NCBI RefSeq assembly: GCF_002933465.1
Contig: NZ_PSZE01000017.1
Coordinates: 62,001 to 126,000 of the forward strand
Reading direction: 5' to 3'
DNA length: 64,000 bases
Origin: Nocardia nova
GTDB lineage: Bacteria; Actinomycetota; Actinomycetes; Mycobacteriales; Mycobacteriaceae
Shown: piece after piece, positions 23,771-32,075 of the stretch
Layout of the letters: each line of letters begins with the position of its first letter
How positions within the stretch are numbered: the first letter of the stretch is position 1
Notes under the pieces: generated by a model
Database searches by the model: none
The model's input: only the letters and a program-made list of their open reading frames with translations
What the model was told of the DNA's origin: nothing
Program-made: the position numbers and the translations under genes

Positions 23771-24451
23771 TCACAGATTATCGAGGCGGTCGGCCAGGAG
23801 GTCGGCGACCTGCCGGGCAGGCATCTCGCGCGGGAAGACCGCCACCACCATCTCGCCCGGTTCCGAGGCCGCACCGGGGGGCGCGATCGCCCGGACCGCC
23901 GCACGCAAATCGGCCGCGCTCGCCTCGGATCGACCACGCACCATGCGGCGCAGCAGATAGTTGTGGGTGGCGGTGACGGCCGCACTGAATTGGATCAGCG
24001 CGAGATCGGGCACCTCGGGCAGCCGATCGCGCAAATAGTCGGTGAACAGCCGTTCGTACCGGAAAACGGTCACGATCTCGCGATCGCGCAGCGCCGACGC
24101 TTGCCGGACGACCCGATACCGGCGCGCGGCCAGTTCCCTGGTCTCGGTGAACCGCTCGAAGATCCCGACCACCGCCTCTCGCACGGCGTCCCACGGATCA
24201 CCCTGCGCCGCAGCCAGATACGCCTTCGCCCGGGCGAGCTGCTCCTCGTGATCGGCGAAGACCACATCCTCCTTCGACCGGAACTGCCGAAAGAACGTCC
24301 GCCGCGAAATCCCCGCCGCCTCCGCGATCTCGTCCACCGTCGTCGCCTCGTACCCCTGCTCCGCGAACAGCCGCAACGCGTGATCGACCACAGCCAGCCG
24401 AAACTCCGCGGCGTCGGCAGCACGAACGGGGGTCGGATTGTCGCTGGGCAC
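23771..24451 (-). CDS. TetR-family regulator, probable regulator of fadE25
   Basis: 226 aa. HTH at about residues 18-62: VDHALRLFAEQGYEATTVDE, IAEAAGISRRTFFRQFRSKE. The SRRTFFR recognition helix is common in lipid-metabolism TetRs. The C-terminal domain is helical (ERFTETRELAARRYRVVR) with no recognised ligand motif. It is directly upstream of fadE25 on the same strand, with two palindromes between them. An acyl-CoA-responsive repressor is a reasonable inference, not a demonstrated fact. Confidence 0.88.
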   Translation of the reverse strand: MPSDNPTPVRAADAAEFRLAVVDHALRLFAEQGYEATTVDEIAEAAGISRRTFFRQFRSKEDVVFADHEEQLARAKAYLAAAQGDPWDAVREAVVGIFERFTETRELAARRYRVVRQASALRDREIVTVFRYERLFTDYLRDRLPEVPDLALIQFSAAVTATHNYLLRRMVRGRSEASAADLRAAVRAIAPPGAASEPGEMVVAVFPREMPARQVADLLADRLDNL

Positions 24452-24620
24452 CCCACAACGGTAGCTGTGCCGAGTCCCTGGGAACTTCTGCGTGTCGTTG
24501 GGCGCAGCGACATTCGCGCTTCGGACCGGCGGTCAGGCGTTCGGTTACCGTCCGGGCGTGCCCGATGAGTTACCGATGTTCTCGCGAGATCACTCGGCCG
24601 GGCGATAGACCCGCACCATC

Positions 24621-25169
24621 TCAGCCCAGCAGGCGGGTGCGCAGGGCTTCGTCCTTGTCGAGGACCAGTTTTTCCAGGTCGGCCTGGAACTGTTCCATGC
24701 GGGTGCGCAGGTGGGGGTCGGCGGCGGCGAGGATGCGGACGGCGAGCAGGCCCGCGTTGCGGGCGCCGCCGATGGACACCGTGGCGACGGGGACGCCGGC
24801 GGGCATCTGCACGATCGACAGCAGGGAGTCCATGCCGTCGAGATACTTCAGCGGCACCGGGACGCCGATCACCGGCAGCGGGGTGGCCGAGGCGACCATG
24901 CCGGGCAGGTGGGCGGCGCCACCGGCACCGGCGATGATCACCTTGACGCCGCGACCGGCGGCCTCGCGGGCGTAGTCGAGCATGCGCTGCGGCGTGCGAT
25001 GCGCCGAGACGACACCGACCTCGAAGCGAATCCCGAACTCCGCCAACGCTTCCGCGGCCGCTTCCATCGTGGGCCAATCGGAATCGCTGCCCATGATCAG
25101 GCCGACCGCCGGAGCGGAGCCTGCGGAGCGACCATCGAACACAGCTGCGCCCTCCACGTTGTCACTCAT
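24621..25169 (-). CDS. purE: N5-carboxyaminoimidazole ribonucleotide mutase
   Basis: 182 aa from ATG 25169. Purine biosynthesis: converts N5-CAIR to CAIR. Class I PurE motifs: VGLIMGSDSDWPTMEAA, VVSAHRTPQRML (catalytic His), IIAGAGGAAHLPGMVAS, and VSIGGARNAGLLAVRIL. The start overlaps the purK 3' end by 8 nt, so both are co-translated. Confidence 0.96.
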   Translation of the reverse strand: MSDNVEGAAVFDGRSAGSAPAVGLIMGSDSDWPTMEAAAEALAEFGIRFEVGVVSAHRTPQRMLDYAREAAGRGVKVIIAGAGGAAHLPGMVASATPLPVIGVPVPLKYLDGMDSLLSIVQMPAGVPVATVSIGGARNAGLLAVRILAAADPHLRTRMEQFQADLEKLVLDKDEALRTRLLG

Positions 25170-26364
25170 GGGGATCCCATCCATCGGTCCACACCGCGTG
25201 CGACATCCAGTGCGCCGCCCGTTCGGCCTTCTCCCGCACCTCGGCCACGTCGTCACCGAGGATGTTCACGTGCCCGATCTTGCGCTTCGGGCGCTCGCCC
25301 TTGCCGTAGAGGTGCACTTTCGCCTCCGGAATCCGGGCGAACAGGTGGTGCAGCCGCTCGTCCATCGACATCGCCGGCGCCTCGGCCGCGCCGAGGATGT
25401 TCGCCATCACCGTCACCGGCGCGAGCGGCGTGGTGGCGCCGAGCGGATAGTCGAGAACCGCACGCAGATGCTGTTCGAACTGTCCGGTGACGGCACCGTC
25501 CATCCCCCAGTGCCCGGAATTGTGCGGGCGCATGGCCAGCTCGTTGACCAGCAGATCACCGGCGCGGGTTTCGAACAGCTCGACGGCCATCGCGCCGGTG
25601 ACGCCGAGTTCGGCGGCCAGTCGCAGGGCCAGCGATTCGGCCTCGGTCGCGGCCTCGTCCGACAGTTGCGGCGCGGGCGCGATCACCACGGCACACTGCC
25701 CCTCGCGTTGCACCGTCTCGACCACGGGCCAGGCCGCGGCCTGCCCGAACGGCGAGCGCGCCACCATCGCGGAGAGCTCACGCTTCAGATCCACCCGCTG
25801 CTCGGCGAGCAAGGTCACACCATGCCCGAGCTGATCGGTGACGACGCGTTCGGCTTCCGCGGCGTCGTCGATCATCCACACGCCGCGCCCGTCGTAGCCG
25901 CCCCGCACCGCCTTCAGCACGAACGGACCGTGTTCGGCGAGGAATCCGGTGGCGTCCGCGACCGCCTCGACCGCGGTGAACGCCGGAACCGGGACTCCCA
26001 TCCCGGCCAGCTTGCGCCGCATCGCGAGCTTGTCCTGGGCGTAGACCAGCGCGGCCGGCGGAGGCTGCACGTTCACGCCCTCGGCCACCAGCGCCAGCAG
26101 ATGCTCGGTCGGCACATGTTCGTGATCGAAGGTCACCGCGTGCGTACCGACGGCAACTTTGCGCAGGGCGGCGAGATCGGTATGCGATCCGAGCACCAAC
26201 TCGGGGCTGACCTGGGCCGCCGGATCGTCGGGTCGCTCGGCCAGGACCCGCAGGCGCTGCCCCAGCGCCACGGCCGCCTGATGCGTCATTCGCGCCAGCT
26301 GCCCGCCGCCGATCATCGCGACGGTCGGCATTCCACCGCCCTCGAAACTGCGCGAAACCGGCAT
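25162..26364 (-). CDS. purK: N5-carboxyaminoimidazole ribonucleotide synthase
   Basis: About 400 aa. ATP-grasp enzyme that carboxylates AIR with bicarbonate. Motifs: TVAMIGGGQLARMTHQAAVA, VTFDHEHVPTEHL, FVLKAVRGGYDGRGVW, and VNELAMRPHNSGHWGMDGAV. I chose ATG 26364 because GAAGGTGA precedes it; ATG 26331 (GGGCGGTGGA upstream) is the shortest option, and in-frame starts exist up to 26451. Upstream of purE in the same operon, divergent from the GtrA gene. Confidence 0.94.
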   Translation of the reverse strand: MPVSRSFEGGGMPTVAMIGGGQLARMTHQAAVALGQRLRVLAERPDDPAAQVSPELVLGSHTDLAALRKVAVGTHAVTFDHEHVPTEHLLALVAEGVNVQPPPAALVYAQDKLAMRRKLAGMGVPVPAFTAVEAVADATGFLAEHGPFVLKAVRGGYDGRGVWMIDDAAEAERVVTDQLGHGVTLLAEQRVDLKRELSAMVARSPFGQAAAWPVVETVQREGQCAVVIAPAPQLSDEAATEAESLALRLAAELGVTGAMAVELFETRAGDLLVNELAMRPHNSGHWGMDGAVTGQFEQHLRAVLDYPLGATTPLAPVTVMANILGAAEAPAMSMDERLHHLFARIPEAKVHLYGKGERPKRKIGHVNILGDDVAEVREKAERAAHWMSHAVWTDGWDPHE

Positions 26365-26515
26365 CGGTTCACCTTCGGCAACCTCGTGCACCCCGGTGGA
26401 GGGGTCCATCGATGGCCCACTACGCTCGCTCACAGCCCACCATGTTGTCATGCGCCCACACGCGGGGATGAGTGCGGGTTGATTGCCCGACGCGGGGCGG
26501 ACGTAGACTCACCGG

Positions 26516-27061
26516 GTGCCATTTGTCGACGATGTGGTCAACATCCTGCCCAAAACGCTACGGGACCTCGCTATTCGTCATCACGAGCTGATCAAGTTCG
26601 CGATTGTCGGAGCGACCACTTTCGTCATCGACAGCGGTATCTTCTACATCCTCAAATTGACGGTTCTCGAGTCGAAACCGATCACGGCCAAGATCATTTC
26701 CGGAGTTATCGCGGTCATCGCGTCCTACATCCTGAACCGGGAATGGTCATTCAAGGGTCGCGGCGGTCGTGAGAAGCACCACGAGGCCCTGTTGTTCTTC
26801 GTGGTCAGCGCCATCGGTGTGCTGCTGTCGAATCTCCCGCTGTGGGCTTCGCGGTATTTCTTCCATCTGCACGTTCCCGATGTCAGCTTGACCGTGGAGA
26901 ACATCGCCGACTTCGTCAGCGCCTTCATCATCGGCAACATCCTGCAGATGGTGTTCCGATTCTGGGCGATGAAGCGCTGGGTGTTCCCCGACGAAATCGA
27001 CGCACTGGTCGAAGAATTCGAAGAACTGTACGAGGAAGAGAAACCGCTCGGCTTCAGCTGA
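26516..27061 (+). CDS. GtrA-family membrane protein
   Basis: 181 aa from GTG 26516. Four helices typical of GtrA/DPMS: LIKFAIVGATTFVIDSGIFY, ISGVIAVIASYILNREWSF (conserved N-R-x-W-x-F), LLFFVVSAIGVLLSNLPLW, and FVSAFIIGNILQMVFRFWAM-KRWVF. An acidic tail rich in Glu follows. GtrA proteins are thought to move lipid-linked sugars across the membrane, and mycobacterial relatives act in cell-wall arabinogalactan. Position matches Rv3277. GC content is visibly lower than in its neighbours. Confidence 0.9.
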   Translation: MPFVDDVVNILPKTLRDLAIRHHELIKFAIVGATTFVIDSGIFYILKLTVLESKPITAKIISGVIAVIASYILNREWSFKGRGGREKHHEALLFFVVSAIGVLLSNLPLWASRYFFHLHVPDVSLTVENIADFVSAFIIGNILQMVFRFWAMKRWVFPDEIDALVEEFEELYEEEKPLGFS

Positions 27062-27070
27062 ACCCACCGT

Positions 27071-28381
27071 TCAGCGGGGCTCCCCGATGACGCCGTTACC
27101 CGACCGCCCCGCGGTCGGCTTACCGAGGAATACCGCGAACAGCGCCGGACGCCGTCGCTGTAGTTCCAACCGGCCGCCGTCGGCTTCGATCAGCGCGCGC
27201 GCCAGCGCCAGCCCCACCCCGGTCGATCCGGCGCCGGAGAAACCGCGATCGAAGATGTGCGGTGCCAGTTCGTCGCTGACCCCCTCACCCTCGTCGGCCA
27301 CCTCCACCGCCACCAGCGGTTCCCGGTCGGGCCCGCCGTAGACGGTGCGCACCGACACCGAACAGTCACCGCCGCCGTGCACCAGCGCATTGTCGACCAG
27401 TACGGCCACCGCCTCGCGCAACCGCGATCCGGTCACCGGTGCGCGCAGCGCCGGATCGCCGGAAAGCACGAGTTTGCGACCGGCCTCGGCGAAGGGATGC
27501 CGCCATTCGGCGACGACCCCGCGCAATTCCGCGACCACCGGAACCGGTTCGTGATCGGCGGCGTCCTGGTCGCGGGAATCGCGAACCAGTTCGTCGATCG
27601 CCTCGGTGAGCCGATCGACCTGCGCCATCGCCTCCTCCGATTCCTGGACGACCGCCGGGTCCGGATGCGCCGACAATTCGTCGAGGCGCAGCCGCACCGC
27701 CGTCAGGCGACTGCGCAACTGATGGGACACATCGGCGACCAGCGCGTGTTCGCGCTGCAGCCGGCCCGCGATCTCCACCGTGGCCGAGTCCAGCACATCC
27801 GAGACCCGGTCGAGCTCGGTGATCCCGTGCCGACGCGGGTCCGGCCGGAAATCGCCCTTCGCCAGCCGGGCGGCGCGCGCGGCCACATCCCGCAACGGAT
27901 CGGCGACCCGACGCGCGGTCACCACCGCCACCGCGGCGCCCGCGGCCAGCGAGGCCAGCGCCACCAGCGCCACCGCGCCCACCGCTTGCCGCTGCATCGA
28001 ATGCATGGGGGCGGCCGGCACCTCGAGTCGCAGGGAACCGGACGTGCCCATCGACAGCGATTCCACCACCGGGTTCTCGACCTCCGGCGCACCCGCGTCC
28101 ACGCGCAGCGCGGCGTCCTCGGGGGTCGGATAGATGATCGTGAGACGTCCGCCGGACGGAATCAGCGGCCGCACCGAGCGCAGGTCGAGCACGCCGTGGA
28201 CCAACCCGTCCTCACGCTCTTGGCCGACGATCTCCACCGACATGCGATCCAGACGGGCGCGCAGATCGCTGCGGGTGATATCGGCCACCCACTGCCAGGC
28301 GGTGAACGCCAGGGGGATACCCAGCACCACGGTGGTGAGGGTCAAGGCCGCCAGCATGGACAGCAGAATTCGGCGCCGCAT
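27071..28381 (-). CDS. Sensor histidine kinase
   Basis: 436 aa. TM1 at about residues 5-28, an extracytoplasmic segment of about 100 residues, TM2 at about 133-155, HAMP at about 156-208, and an H-box DVSHQLRSRLTAV with His220. The N-box is around AVAVLVDNALVHGG, G1 is DEGEGVSDE and G2 GSTGVGLALARAL. The H-box has HQLRSRL instead of the usual HELRTPL. It lies 6 nt after its response regulator on the same strand. The signal is unknown. I recall no counterpart at this spot in M. tuberculosis. Confidence 0.92.
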   Translation of the reverse strand: MRRRILLSMLAALTLTTVVLGIPLAFTAWQWVADITRSDLRARLDRMSVEIVGQEREDGLVHGVLDLRSVRPLIPSGGRLTIIYPTPEDAALRVDAGAPEVENPVVESLSMGTSGSLRLEVPAAPMHSMQRQAVGAVALVALASLAAGAAVAVVTARRVADPLRDVAARAARLAKGDFRPDPRRHGITELDRVSDVLDSATVEIAGRLQREHALVADVSHQLRSRLTAVRLRLDELSAHPDPAVVQESEEAMAQVDRLTEAIDELVRDSRDQDAADHEPVPVVAELRGVVAEWRHPFAEAGRKLVLSGDPALRAPVTGSRLREAVAVLVDNALVHGGGDCSVSVRTVYGGPDREPLVAVEVADEGEGVSDELAPHIFDRGFSGAGSTGVGLALARALIEADGGRLELQRRRPALFAVFLGKPTAGRSGNGVIGEPR

Positions 28382-28387
28382 CGGCGA

Positions 28388-29065
28388 TCAATCGGTGTTG
28401 AAGCGGAAACCGACACCGCGCACTGTGACGATACGCCGCTCCGCGACCGGGCCCTCGTCGCCGATTTTGCGGCGCAGCCAAGACATGTGCATGTCGAGGG
28501 TTTTGGAGCCGCGTAGATCGGCATCGCCCCACACCTCGCGCAGAATCGTCTCGCGGGGCACGACCTGCCCGGCGCGGTCGATGAGCACCTTGAGCAGCTC
28601 GTACTCCTTGTTGGCCAGATTCACCTCATGGCCGTTGACCAGCACCCGACGTGCCGCGGGCTCGAGCCGCACCCCGCCGATCTCCACCGCCTCGTCGCCG
28701 ATGCCGCTGCGCCGCAACAGGGCTCGCACGCGGGCCAGTAGTTCGGCAAGACGGAACGGTTTACCGACATAGTCGTCGGCGCCGGCGTCCAGACCCACCA
28801 CGAAATCGACCTCGTCGGTGCGGGCGGTCAACATCAGCACCGCGAGATCGGCGCCGCGGGCACGGACCTGGCGGCACACCTCCAGGCCATCCATACCGGG
28901 CAACCCTAGGTCGAGGATGAGCAGATCGTGTTCACCCTCCAGCGCCCGGCGCAGCACGGCGGGGCCGAAGCTCTCGACGGTTACCGAATAGCCTTCGCGC
29001 CCCAGCGCTCGCGACAGCGGAGCGGCGATGGCCTCATCGTCCTCGGCCAGCAGTACGGCGGTCAC
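28388..29065 (-). CDS. OmpR/PhoB-family response regulator
   Basis: 225 aa. Receiver domain 1-115: acidic pocket LAEDDEA, phospho-acceptor Asp52 in LILDLGLPGMDG, Thr in MLTARTDE, Lys103 in VGKPFRLAEL. Winged-helix DNA-binding domain about 125-225 with LANKEYELLKVLIDRAGQVV and TVRGVGFRFNTD. First gene of the two-component operon, with the kinase following. The targets cannot be read from the window. Confidence 0.94.
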   Translation of the reverse strand: MTAVLLAEDDEAIAAPLSRALGREGYSVTVESFGPAVLRRALEGEHDLLILDLGLPGMDGLEVCRQVRARGADLAVLMLTARTDEVDFVVGLDAGADDYVGKPFRLAELLARVRALLRRSGIGDEAVEIGGVRLEPAARRVLVNGHEVNLANKEYELLKVLIDRAGQVVPRETILREVWGDADLRGSKTLDMHMSWLRRKIGDEGPVAERRIVTVRGVGFRFNTD

Positions 29066-29125
29066 AGCACAAGATTACTGGCGAACCGGGCCGATCGGGC
29101 GTGCGCCACCGTACCGCGGCCGCCG

Positions 29126-29674
29126 CTACCGACGGCGGCCGTAGCGAGGGTCCTGATACTGCTCGTGGCCCGGATCACCGTGCGGGTTGTCGAAGACCTG
29201 GTGGTATAGCAGCGAATGCACCTTCTGCACGTTCGGAATGTCGTCGTACTCCAACGGATCGCCCGAGGCGGCGTCGATGATCAGGGTGCCCGTGCCGAGC
29301 AACCGGTCCGACAACCCGTGGCGGAACTGCACACTGGAGATGCGGTTCATCGGAATGTCGATGCCGGTGTGGGTGAGCACGCCCTCGCGCACCAGCACCC
29401 GCCGATCGGTGATGATGAAATGCGTTGACTTCCAACGGATCACCTGCGACAGGCAACGCCACACGACCAGCAGCGCCCACACCACGACGATCGCGATGAG
29501 AACGGCGTTGCGCGTGGTGCCCTCGGTGTTGCGCCAGGCCAGCCCGCTCAGGAATCCGGCCAGCGCCGTGGCGAGGATGAAGGTGAGCGCCGGCAAGAAC
29601 AACATCTTCCAATGCGGATGACGGTGCAGTAGCAGCTGCTCGTCCGGCGCGAGCAGCTCCTCCGGATAACTCAT
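29126..29674 (-). CDS. Membrane protein with bacterial PH domain (YdbS-like)
   Basis: 182 aa. Two helices near the N-terminus (LFLPALTFILATALAGFLSG and AVLIAIVVVWALLVVW) and a C-terminal bPH2/DUF304 domain: FIITDRRVLVREGVLTHTGI, DIPMNRISSVQFRHGLSDRL and GTGTLIIDAASGDPLEY. Position next to birA matches Rv3278c. The function is unknown, probably at the inner face of the membrane. Confidence 0.9.
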   Translation of the reverse strand: MSYPEELLAPDEQLLLHRHPHWKMLFLPALTFILATALAGFLSGLAWRNTEGTTRNAVLIAIVVVWALLVVWRCLSQVIRWKSTHFIITDRRVLVREGVLTHTGIDIPMNRISSVQFRHGLSDRLLGTGTLIIDAASGDPLEYDDIPNVQKVHSLLYHQVFDNPHGDPGHEQYQDPRYGRRR

Positions 29675-29703
29675 ACGCGAACCCTACCCCCTGATCCGGC
29701 CCG

Positions 29704-30501
29704 CTATGCCGGGCGAAGATGAGTGACGTCGCCCGCCGATACCGAACGATCGCCGATGATCAGGCGGCCGTAGGCGTCGATATCGGTGGCCACGCCGGTG
29801 ATGACCTCGCCGCCGGGCAGTTCCGCCCGCACGTCGGCGCCGAGGGTGGCGCAGCGGGCACGGTAGGCGTCGGCCAGCGCCGCGACATTCCAGTTCTCCG
29901 TCCGCCATTCGGTGAAGTGGCGGGCGAAGGCGCGCAGCAGGGCGAGGACCAACTCGTTGCGATCGGCGTTCTCCGCACCGGCCAGGGTCAGCGAAACGGC
30001 GTGCGGCACAGGCAGTTCGTCCTCGGTGAGGCTCACATTGAGCCCGACGCCGACCACGACCGCCGGCGCACCCGCACCGGAGGCGACCTCGGCCAGGATG
30101 CCGGCCACCTTACGGCCGCCGATCAGAACGTCATTGGGCCACTTGAGGTTTGCGTCCAGTCCGGTGGTCTCGCGGACCGCGTCGACGACGGCGACACCCG
30201 TCAGCAGCGGCAACCAGCCGAGGACGGCCGGCTCGATACCGCCGAGCCGCACCAGAATCGACATCGCGATCTGTGCGCGCGGCGGACTCACCCACGACCG
30301 TTCGTGGCGGCCGCGACCGCGGTCCTGATATTCGGCGACCAGCACCCGTCGATCGGAGGACGGATCGCCGGCCTCGCCGATCAGATCCGCGTTGGTCGAA
30401 CCGGTCGACTCCACCACATCGATGCGGGAGAAGAACGACAGGTCGGGCTGTTCGGCGACGGCATGTCGCAGGATATCGACGTCCAACGGTGGCCTCTGCA
30501 C
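29704..30501 (-). CDS. birA: Biotin--[acetyl-CoA carboxylase] ligase
   Basis: 265 aa from GTG 30501; longer frames exist upstream but look non-coding. It attaches biotin to the carboxylase carrier domain (AccA3 in this window). Motifs: VESTGSTNADLI, the biotinyl-AMP loop DRGRGRHERSWVSPP, KWPNDVLIGGRKVAGILAEV and VVGVGLNVSL. There is no N-terminal winged helix, so it is monofunctional and cannot repress transcription as E. coli BirA does. Position matches Rv3279c. Confidence 0.94.
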   Translation of the reverse strand: MQRPPLDVDILRHAVAEQPDLSFFSRIDVVESTGSTNADLIGEAGDPSSDRRVLVAEYQDRGRGRHERSWVSPPRAQIAMSILVRLGGIEPAVLGWLPLLTGVAVVDAVRETTGLDANLKWPNDVLIGGRKVAGILAEVASGAGAPAVVVGVGLNVSLTEDELPVPHAVSLTLAGAENADRNELVLALLRAFARHFTEWRTENWNVAALADAYRARCATLGADVRAELPGGEVITGVATDIDAYGRLIIGDRSVSAGDVTHLRPA

Positions 30502-30625
30502 GCCTCGCAGGCTACTCCTGCCGGCTCGGACGGTCGTTGTGCCGCTCCGCATCGGACGGTCCCGCCGGGGGCGGCACCAGGACGCGGGTGCCGGCATCTG
30601 AGCGGCACCCGCCTCCCGGTTCCTC

Positions 30626-30862
30626 TCATCGGGCCAGGTCGTACTCCGGCAGATGAATCGAGCGCACCAGTCCGCCGGCGCCTGCTCCGCCGAATGCCAT
30701 GACGGCGTCGGAGGCCGACTCGCCGAGCTCTTCCGGCGCCTGCTCCTCCGGCCGCTCGGCCCGGACTTCCGGATCCACGACGGTCGGCTCCGGCTCTCCG
30801 GCCGACCGGGTCCACGCTGTCGCGGTGGCCCGTTCCGCGACCGATTTACTCCACTCCCACAT
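30626..30862 (-). CDS. Small acidic hypothetical protein
   Basis: 78 aa from ATG 30862. A strong ribosome-binding site (GGGGAGGTG, 5 nt before ATG) supports translation. The middle is rich in Glu and Pro (ERPEEQAPEELGES), and the end is AGGLVRSIHLPEYDLAR. No transmembrane helix, signal peptide or known domain. It lies upstream of birA on the same strand. Not recognised. Confidence 0.6.
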   Translation of the reverse strand: MWEWSKSVAERATATAWTRSAGEPEPTVVDPEVRAERPEEQAPEELGESASDAVMAFGGAGAGGLVRSIHLPEYDLAR

Positions 30863-30994
30863 CGCGCACCTCCCCAGTGCTTGATTTCGGAGTCTTCACC
30901 GTACGGGTACGGACACCCGGCAATCCACCGAATTAAGCGGCGAGCCCTGCCGCTCGTCGCGAAAAGTGCTGCGGTGCAAGGTGTTCGGCGAGCC

Positions 30995-31333
30995 TCACAG
31001 AGGTTGCAGGCCCAGGGCTCCGGCGACGAAGCGGCTCACCGCGGTCAGGCCGGACTGCAGCGCGGAATCGTAGCCCTCGCGCGACCAGCCCGAAATCTCC
31101 GCGGTGCCATCGGGTTGCGGCGTCACCACGATCTCGGCGACCAGCTCCGCGGTAGTCGGCTCACACACCGCCCACGAATATCCGGTCTGTTCCGCCCATT
31201 CGCGGGCACGGCGGTCGACATAGCCGGGATCGGTGATGCCGCCGTCGGCCAGAGCCGGGCGGTCGTCGATGCGGTCGTCGGCACGCAGCGCACGCAGATA
31301 CCAACTGCCGGCGTTGATTTCGATCGGTTCCAT
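30995..31333 (-). CDS. GNAT-like protein, C-terminally short
   Basis: 112 aa from ATG 31333 after GGAGG. The N-terminal half of a RimJ-type acetyltransferase is readable (WYLRALRADDRIDDRPAL, then WAEQTGYSWAVCEPTTAELV), as is a helix ending AVSRFVAGALGLQPL. Family members continue for about 60 residues with the G-N-x-x-S acetyl-CoA region, which is missing here. It could be a truncated enzyme or a non-catalytic remnant that is still expressed. The start overlaps the stop of the upstream DUF1707 gene. Confidence 0.6.
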   Translation of the reverse strand: MEPIEINAGSWYLRALRADDRIDDRPALADGGITDPGYVDRRAREWAEQTGYSWAVCEPTTAELVAEIVVTPQPDGTAEISGWSREGYDSALQSGLTAVSRFVAGALGLQPL

Positions 31334-31785
31334 CAGAGCCTCCGGCGACGGTCGCGCCGACGGCGGCGGTCGAGCGGGCGGTGGTCGTCGCCGGCGAGCA
31401 GCCGGCGATCGTGGCCGCGCTGCTGGAGGCCGCCGGTGATGATGCCGGCCGCGGGGATCAGCAGGAACCACAGCCAGGTATGGGTGGTGAAGAACAGCAC
31501 CAGCGCGATGATCACCACCAAGCCCATCATCGAACCGGCGAATTCGCGGCGGCCACCCGGCTGCGCAGCGGCCGGTTCCGGCGGCTCCGGCGGCTCCGGG
31601 ACGGCGGCCGGGAGGTCGCTGAACACCGGTGCCAGATCACCCCGCGTCACTGCCGCCGCGATGAGGCCGCTGCGCTCGTCGAACTCGGCGACCGACAAGC
31701 GCCCGGCGGCGAAGTGCTCCGACAGGCGTTGCATCGCCTGCTCGCGCTCCGCGGTACCGATGCGGACGTCGGGAGAATCAGCCAT
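31333..31785 (-). CDS. DUF1707 domain membrane protein
   Basis: 150 aa. The N-terminal DUF1707 domain (about 5-60) reads VRIGTAEREQAMQRLSEHFA, AGRLSVAEFDERSGLIAAAV. A Pro/Glu linker follows, then two close hydrophobic helices (MGLVVIIALVLFFT, LWFLLIPAAGIITGG). The C-terminus is extremely Arg-rich (RRRRRDRRRRL). DUF1707 proteins are abundant in mycolata and of unknown role. Its TGA overlaps the next ATG, so the two are translationally coupled. Confidence 0.85.
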   Translation of the reverse strand: MADSPDVRIGTAEREQAMQRLSEHFAAGRLSVAEFDERSGLIAAAVTRGDLAPVFSDLPAAVPEPPEPPEPAAAQPGGRREFAGSMMGLVVIIALVLFFTTHTWLWFLLIPAAGIITGGLQQRGHDRRLLAGDDHRPLDRRRRRDRRRRL

Positions 31786-32075
31786 GGCACGAGATTACCG
31801 CGCGGGGCGCGGGTGAGCGGGCCCGTCGCCGCGGCAGTCCACCCGCGGTACCGCCGGCCGCACATCCGCACTATCGTCGGTCCCATGTTCCGCCAGCGCG
31901 GCATCGGCACCGCTGCCGCCCCGCTCGTCGTCGCGACGACCGGTCGAGCACCACAGCCGGGTACCGATACGCGCCCGCAGATCAGCGGTGCGAGGCTCCG
32001 GACGCGCACGACAGCGGCCAGCCGCCGGGCTCCCGGCGCCTTCCTCCGGCCCGGTACGCACCTCGGGCGGATGCG
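31786..32075. other. Intergenic region between DUF1707 gene and Ser/Thr kinase gene
   Basis: 290 nt between divergent genes. It must contain both promoters. Open frames in it look like GC-driven artefacts, and I see no obvious operator or hairpin. Confidence 0.5.

Noticed and set aside
27071..29065. Assigning the two-component pair to MtrAB or PrrAB
   Set aside because: Sequence features are generic OmpR-type and HAMP-kinase; the neighbourhood does not match those systems, so no symbol was given.
30626..30862. The 78-aa protein next to birA as an acyl-CoA carboxylase epsilon subunit
   Set aside because: It lacks the IRVLKGSPTDEELAAL core, which is present in the gene at 38158-38493.
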